DNA from: Proteobacteria bacterium UBA2363 | GTDB lineage: Bacteria; Pseudomonadota; Gammaproteobacteria; Xanthomonadales; UBA2363 | DNA length: 64,000 nt | Reading direction: 5' to 3' | Assembly: GCA_002344355.1 (NCBI GenBank) | Contig: DDTN01000029.1 | Location: 46,379 to 110,378, forward strand | Shown: piece after piece, positions 57,456 to 64,000 of the stretch | Layout of the letters: each line of letters starts with the position of its first letter | Position numbering within the stretch: the stretch's first letter is position 1 | Notes under the pieces: model-generated | Databases searched by the model: none | Seen by the model: only the letters and a program-made list of their open reading frames with translations | Told to the model about the DNA's origin: nothing | Position numbers and translations under genes: made by a program

Positions 57456-59666
57456 TCAGTCAACCTCAAAGCCCGAATCGAAAACGCCGTCTGGGGTCTC
57501 GGGGCGGTCGATGCGATGGATGCCGAAGCGGCCACCCGCATACACACCGGTTTCATTGACGCTCAGGGCCGTAGTCATGGAGAGCGCAAGACTGCCCAGT
57601 CGCTGCCAGCCCGATCCGCCGTTCCTGGAGTAGAAGACGCCTTCGCTGCCACTGACGTACACGTAATCCGGCCGTTGCTCCTCCACCGCGATCGCCCACC
57701 ACTGCCCGGCCGGCAAGCCGGCACCCGATTCGAACCAGGTTTCGGCGCCGTCATCGGTCCGGAAGACCCGGTTGTTCACGAAATCGTTGAACTCGTTGCG
57801 CTCGTAGGTCACCGCCCACAGCCTCTGCGAGGCGGCCGGGTGCGCCGCCAGCCTGAAAACACCCGTCGCCGAGGCGCCCGGGGCGATCACGGGCAGGCCG
57901 TCGGAAACATGTTCCCAGCTGGCACCGTGGTCGAGTGTGCGGAAGACGCCGGCGGGCAAGGTGGGGTGAATCTGTACCGAGGGCTGCCACTCGATGGTGG
58001 CGCCGAGGTAGTAGGTACCGGAGTGCAGGGGCGAGGCGATCAGGTCCAGGCCGCGAGGCGTCTCCGGGGGCACCGGAACCGGCGCGGGCAAACCCAAGCT
58101 GGAGCTGCTCCAGGTCGCGCCCGAATCCGGCGACCTGAATACGCCTTGCGTGCCATTGCCCGCCAGGGCCAGGAGAGTTCGATGGCCTGTCGTCCCTGCG
58201 AGAAAGTCGCCAGCGATCGCCGGTGCGTTCGCGTACGAAGTCAGACCCGGGCCAGGCATGTACGACCAGGTTGCGCCATCGTCGGTGCTCTTGTAGATGC
58301 CGAATCCATCGCCGATCTGCGGCTGGCAGTAGTTCTGGCAACGCCTTCCCGACCCGTAGAGCACGGCGCCGCCCGTTGCCGACTCGGTATCGGGGTCGAC
58401 GAGTATCCGGTTCAGTTCGAACGGCATTTCCTCCACGGTCGCTGCGTGCCAGCTCTGGCCCGCGTCCGACGTGTGCTGGAAGATGCTGCCCGGATAGGCG
58501 CCGTGGTAGGAGAACTGGGAGCCCCGGGTACTGGCCCAAATGCGCGATCCATCCGGACTCACCCGCATGGCGGCCACCGGGGTCCCGCCGAGGCCTCGCG
58601 AACGGGACTGCCACGGTGCCGCTTCGGGCTTCAGCAAGACACCGAACCGGTTCGAAGCGAGGATGTCGCCATTGTCGAAGCGCACCGAACTGAACGCGAA
58701 AGGTTGCGCCAGGCCCCGGAAGAAGCTCGCATCGCCCAGACCGGTCCACGTGGCGCCGCCATCGGTGGACGAGAGCAGGTCGAATTGGGTGCCGGCCAGC
58801 ACGTGGCCATCCGCCACGGACATGGCCCGGGCTTCCGGGGCCAGCGCCACGCTGCCCGACCCGTCCACGGCGACCCGCGAGAACCAGCCCGACCTGCGCC
58901 AGTAGAGGTAGGCGCCGGACTGGCCGATGTCCGAGTTCCGGATGGCGAAGGGATACTCGACTGATTCGGCGGCAATGACCTCCTGGGCGCCCCCTTGATC
59001 CGACCACAGGTCATAGCGGACGATCTGGCTGCCGCCCGCACACTGAAGCACGGTCGATGCATACAGCTTGCCGGTCACCGAAACATCGAAGACGGCCGCG
59101 GTGACGGCGTGGGTCCGGGTCGTATCGGGCGTGCATCCATGGGTCGGGGGAACGCCTATCGACCGGCTGGTCCAGCTCAGCCCACCGTCCTGACTGCGGA
59201 ACTGCCGCGGGTACCTGGGGTTCGCCCCATACTCCGCGGTGAACACCACCAGCCAATTGACATCTACCTGACCCAGGGCGACCGCGGTGACGCGCGTTGC
59301 CGAGGATGGGTCCAGCTGGAACACCGTGCGCCAGTTCGCTCCGCCATCCGACGAATAAACCACGCCTGCCGCACCACCCGTCACCGCAAGCAGCGCATCA
59401 GGATCGGCCGGGCTGACGGCGAATAGGCTCTCGCCGTAGGCGAACCGACCGTCCTCCGATGCGACCAGGCGGACCCATAGCCCGCCGCGATCGTCGGTCC
59501 GGAACAGACCCCCGTTTCCATTGGCGTAGACCCGCTGCCCCGACCGATCGGGCGCCTTCAGAGCGAAATCGAACCCGCCCCAGGGGCCAATCGGCTGCCA
59601 ATCACGCGCCGGTGCGATGGTGGTCGTGCCAACCGCCAGCACCAGAAGCAGCCAAGTGCGATGCAT
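57456..59666 (-). CDS. Secreted BNR/sortilin-like repeat protein with C-terminal F-x-S-G-F-E tail
   Basis: A 736-residue exported protein: signal peptide (residues 1-20, ending I-A-P-A), then repeated S-x-D-G-G-x-x-W and D-x-G-x-T-W motifs (for example S-S-D-G-G-A-N-W, S-Q-D-G-G-L-S-W, S-P-D-S-G-A-T-W), the Asp-box blades of sialidase- and VPS10-type propellers, spread over most of the length. It ends in T-P-D-G-V-F-D-S-G-F-E-V-D. Likely an extracellular binding or glycan-interacting protein; no catalytic residues were assigned. The AAAAGG sequence lies about 8 bases before the ATG. Confidence 0.8.
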   Translation of the reverse strand: MHRTWLLLVLAVGTTTIAPARDWQPIGPWGGFDFALKAPDRSGQRVYANGNGGLFRTDDRGGLWVRLVASEDGRFAYGESLFAVSPADPDALLAVTGGAAGVVYSSDGGANWRTVFQLDPSSATRVTAVALGQVDVNWLVVFTAEYGANPRYPRQFRSQDGGLSWTSRSIGVPPTHGCTPDTTRTHAVTAAVFDVSVTGKLYASTVLQCAGGSQIVRYDLWSDQGGAQEVIAAESVEYPFAIRNSDIGQSGAYLYWRRSGWFSRVAVDGSGSVALAPEARAMSVADGHVLAGTQFDLLSSTDGGATWTGLGDASFFRGLAQPFAFSSVRFDNGDILASNRFGVLLKPEAAPWQSRSRGLGGTPVAAMRVSPDGSRIWASTRGSQFSYHGAYPGSIFQHTSDAGQSWHAATVEEMPFELNRILVDPDTESATGGAVLYGSGRRCQNYCQPQIGDGFGIYKSTDDGATWSYMPGPGLTSYANAPAIAGDFLAGTTGHRTLLALAGNGTQGVFRSPDSGATWSSSSLGLPAPVPVPPETPRGLDLIASPLHSGTYYLGATIEWQPSVQIHPTLPAGVFRTLDHGASWEHVSDGLPVIAPGASATGVFRLAAHPAASQRLWAVTYERNEFNDFVNNRVFRTDDGAETWFESGAGLPAGQWWAIAVEEQRPDYVYVSGSEGVFYSRNGGSGWQRLGSLALSMTTALSVNETGVYAGGRFGIHRIDRPETPDGVFDSGFEVD

Positions 59667-60024
59667 GGTCGTTGCCTTTTCTCGCCCGAGCGCGTCGCAG
59701 GCTACCACGTGACCGGGCATCATGTTCTCTTGTTCCACACGGCGAACAGACATCCGGAACAGGACAGGGGCAAGGTCCCGCCGCGAGGGGTTCATGAGGC
59801 TTGATCGGGGACCGGATGCCAGGTTGATCCTGTCCGCCAACCTACGCTCGCCGATCGACCGGGGGGGGGCACCGCCAGCAGCTGTCCGGAGGCGGCCGGT
59901 AACGGACTGGCCGCGGACGCGCGCGCTCATTCCTCCCCCACCCATCCGCGTGCAGGAAGACTCCGGCGTCCTTCCCGGAATTCCGCCGACGGCCCGCGAC
60001 GCCGGGTTTGCTAGCCTTGCGCGC
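59667..60024. other. 358-base divergent gap upstream of recQ
   Basis: Holds the leaders of the BNR protein gene and of recQ. A run of nine G (59861-59869) lies about 155 bases before recQ. No other feature is recognised. Confidence 0.5.
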
Positions 60025-61893
<1,869 letters not shown>

Positions 61894-61962
61894 ACCGGGC
61901 ACTGCGGCACGGCCCGCGCGCGGCGCGCCCGCTACACTCGCCGCGCCGCAGGGAGAGTCGCG

Positions 61963-63966
61963 ATGCGCCGTCCATCCGCCCGCCGCCTGGTATGCGCACT
62001 GGCCGCAATGTTCGTTGCGGGCGGCCCGCCCCTCGCCGAGGCGCAGGCGCCTGCCCCCGTGCCGGCGCCCACGGAGCCGGCGCAGATCGCGCCCGCGGAC
62101 GAGGCGGCCGCGCAAGCGCGAGACCAGGCCGACCTGCGTCTGGCGGATTTCGTCGATGGCCTGGTCGAGGGCCTGCGCCTGCGCACGCCGCTCGAGGGTG
62201 TGGTGGTCGGCGTGGTCCAGCACGACCGCGTCCGCCTGGCGCGCGGCTGGGGTCGCGCCGGCGTCGATCCCGAACGCCCGGCCGACGGCGAGGCCAGCCT
62301 GTTTCGGATCGGCTCGGTCAGCAAGACCTTCGCCTACACCGCGGCCATGCAGCTGGTCGCGCAGGGCCGCATCGGCCTGGACGACCCGGTCAACGACCAC
62401 CTGCCCGAGCCGCTGCGCATCCCCGACCAGGGCTGGGCCGAGCCGGTGCGCGTGCGCCACCTGCTCGGCCACACCGCCGGCTTCGAGGACACGGCGCTGG
62501 GCCACCTGTTCGAGCGCGAGGCCGAGGCCGTGCTGGCGCCCGCCGACTACCTGCAGCGGCACCGGCCGGCACGGGTACGCGCGCCCGACACGGCCGCGGT
62601 GTACTCGAACTATGGTGTCGCCCTGCTCGGCGCGCTGATCGCCCAGGTCGCAGGCATGCCCTTCGAGGACTACGTCGAGCGGCACCTGACCGGGCCCCTC
62701 GGCATGGCCTCGACCACCTTCCGGGAACCATTGCCGGCCGGCGACCCGCGCCGCATCGACGCGCGCCTGGAGGCCCGCCTCGCCGACGGCTTCGAGGTGT
62801 CCGGCGGCATCGCGACGCCGCGCGGCTTCGAGTTCGTCAGCCATGGCGCGGCGGCCGGCGCCGCCTCGTCGACGGCCGCCGACATGGCGCGCTGGATGCG
62901 CGCGCACCTGGCCGATGGCGCGCTGGACGGCGTGCGCATCCTGCCGCCCGGGGTCGCGGCGGCCATGCGCGAGCCGCTGTTCGCCAACGCCGCCGGCGCG
63001 CCGCCGGTCCTGCACGGCTTCCTCAGCGAGCGCTTCGGGCCGTACCAGGCCTACGGCCACGGCGGCGCCACCCTGCGCTTCATGACCGCCATGGCCCTGC
63101 TGCCCGAGCTGGACCTGGGCGTGTTCGTCAGCGCCAACAGCGACAACGCGCGCGGCGCGGTGGCCGACATCGTGCGCGCCATCGTCGAGCACGTGCAGCC
63201 CTCGGCGCGACCGCCCGTCCTGGCCCCGGCCGCCGACGCCGCGAGCCTGGCGCGCTACGCGGGCGACTACCGCGGCAACCGGCGGGCCCACAGGCGCGCG
63301 GAGTCGGCGGTGATGCAGCTGTCCGGCGACGCCCGGGTCGATGCCGACGGCGACGGCGCGCTGCGCCTGCGCATGGGCAGCCGGTCGCTGCGCCTGCTGC
63401 CCGAGCAGGGCTCCGTGTTCCGCCAGGACAACGGCAACCTGCGGGTCGCCTTCGAGGTCGGCAGCGACGGCCGCGCCACCGCCTTCGTCGCCAGCCCGGG
63501 CATCCAGCGCCATGTCCGGGTCGCGTTCTGGGATCGCACCACGGTCCTGGCCGGCGCGCTGGGACTCGCCGCCCTGGTCGGCGCGATCCGCCTGGCCGGC
63601 GCGGCGCGACGCGGCAGCCGGCGGCGACTGCCGGCACGACCGGGGCTGGCGCCGGTGCGGGCGTTGCGCCTGGCCGGCGCGGTTGCCTGGCTGGTCGCGG
63701 TGGCGCTGGCCGTGCGCGCCGGCCTCGACCTGGCTGGCCGCGGCAACGGCCTGGTGTTCGACTGGCCCACGGGCGCCGCCTGGTGGGCCCTGCTGGCGCT
63801 CTCCGTGGCCGCGGCGACCACTGCGCTGGAGCTGCTCGCCCTACCCGCGGTGCTGCGCAGCCGCTGGCGGGCCGGTGCCCGCCTGGGCCACGTGCTCGGC
63901 GTGGCGATGCTGGCGCTCGCCACCTGGCTGCTGTGGCGCTGGAACCTGCTCGGCATGCAGCTCTAG
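61963..63966 (+). CDS. Serine hydrolase (beta-lactamase fold) with C-terminal membrane domain
   Basis: A 667-residue protein: signal peptide (about 1-27), beta-lactamase/DD-peptidase domain with S-V-S-K (118-121), Y-S-N (214-216) and H-G-G (about 367-369), a beta-rich linker (about 410-515) and four membrane helices (about 525-660). The membrane tail fixes the catalytic domain to the outer face of the inner membrane. Peptide or ester hydrolysis is likely; substrate unknown. A TACACT hexamer near 61934 could be the -10. Confidence 0.87.
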   Translation: MRRPSARRLVCALAAMFVAGGPPLAEAQAPAPVPAPTEPAQIAPADEAAAQARDQADLRLADFVDGLVEGLRLRTPLEGVVVGVVQHDRVRLARGWGRAGVDPERPADGEASLFRIGSVSKTFAYTAAMQLVAQGRIGLDDPVNDHLPEPLRIPDQGWAEPVRVRHLLGHTAGFEDTALGHLFEREAEAVLAPADYLQRHRPARVRAPDTAAVYSNYGVALLGALIAQVAGMPFEDYVERHLTGPLGMASTTFREPLPAGDPRRIDARLEARLADGFEVSGGIATPRGFEFVSHGAAAGAASSTAADMARWMRAHLADGALDGVRILPPGVAAAMREPLFANAAGAPPVLHGFLSERFGPYQAYGHGGATLRFMTAMALLPELDLGVFVSANSDNARGAVADIVRAIVEHVQPSARPPVLAPAADAASLARYAGDYRGNRRAHRRAESAVMQLSGDARVDADGDGALRLRMGSRSLRLLPEQGSVFRQDNGNLRVAFEVGSDGRATAFVASPGIQRHVRVAFWDRTTVLAGALGLAALVGAIRLAGAARRGSRRRLPARPGLAPVRALRLAGAVAWLVAVALAVRAGLDLAGRGNGLVFDWPTGAAWWALLALSVAAATTALELLALPAVLRSRWRAGARLGHVLGVAMLALATWLLWRWNLLGMQL

Positions 63967-64000
63967 GTCGCGACGCGAACGCGAGCGCGCCCGATCGCTT

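Noticed and set aside
59722..60024. Longer N-terminus for RecQ
   Set aside because: The added 101 residues match nothing in the RecQ family, whose proteins start at the M-S-E-R-A-A-D position.

Overview
This window is very GC-rich, gene-dense bacterial chromosome, most likely from a gammaproteobacterium of the order Xanthomonadales (Lysobacterales). The pointers are the gene families (FecA-type TonB receptor, rimB-rimK, a YqjD-type cluster, split gcvT/gcvH), an S-adenosylhomocysteine (SAH) riboswitch in front of ahcY, REP-like palindromic repeats, and secreted proteins that end in a short D-x-[ILV]-F-x-[DS]-G-F tail. The genus is not determined. I see no integrase, transposase, CRISPR array or prophage.

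Layout. 1-5.4 kb: the start of an M48 peptidase gene, lemA-type gene, a serine hydrolase, a repeat island (2.0-2.5 kb), a TonB-family protein and an SRPBCC/GyrI-like membrane protein. 5.4-7.7 kb: histone-H1-like protein, gcvH and gcvT. 8-10.8 kb: ferric-iron ABC permease and binding protein behind a Fur-like box. 10.9-12.3 kb: NfeD and stomatin-like pair. 12.4-19.9 kb: a six-gene minus-strand unit of HlyD-type adaptor, ABC ATPase, two MacB-type permeases, an NtrC-family regulator and its kinase, with a good sigma-54 promoter and palindromic upstream sites in front. 20-25.9 kb: TonB receptor, SLC13-type permease, trmB, thiG, thiS. 26-30.4 kb: mscL, tRNA-Gly(CCC), rimB-like gene, rimK, a candidate small RNA, and an OmpR-family two-component pair.

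30.4-35 kb: ilvE, an AI-2E-type permease, and a stress-type cluster of small membrane proteins and lipoproteins. 35-39.8 kb and 45-46.3 kb: metF, ahcY and metK, which share an operator-like inverted repeat; a Kef-type antiporter lies between metF and ahcY. 40-41.4 kb: secreted beta-propeller protein. 41.5-43.8 kb: a compact three-gene phospholipid unit (CDP-alcohol transferase, acyltransferase, CdsA-like). 43.8-45 kb: a solitary GSU2403-type nucleotidyltransferase behind a perfect 13-bp inverted repeat. 46.5-47.1 kb: folE. 47.1-53.9 kb: heavy-metal RND efflux operon with two histidine-rich proteins. 54.7-59.7 kb: two large secreted proteins and a small membrane protein. 60-64 kb: recQ and a membrane-anchored serine hydrolase.

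The strongest hunting leads are the shared C-terminal tail on three unrelated secreted proteins, the sigma-54 export unit whose regulator has an altered GAFTGA loop, the methionine-cycle regulon, the inverted repeat in front of the nucleotidyltransferase, and the candidate small RNA at 28.27-28.39 kb. All calls are read from sequence and from memory of protein families; no database search was run.
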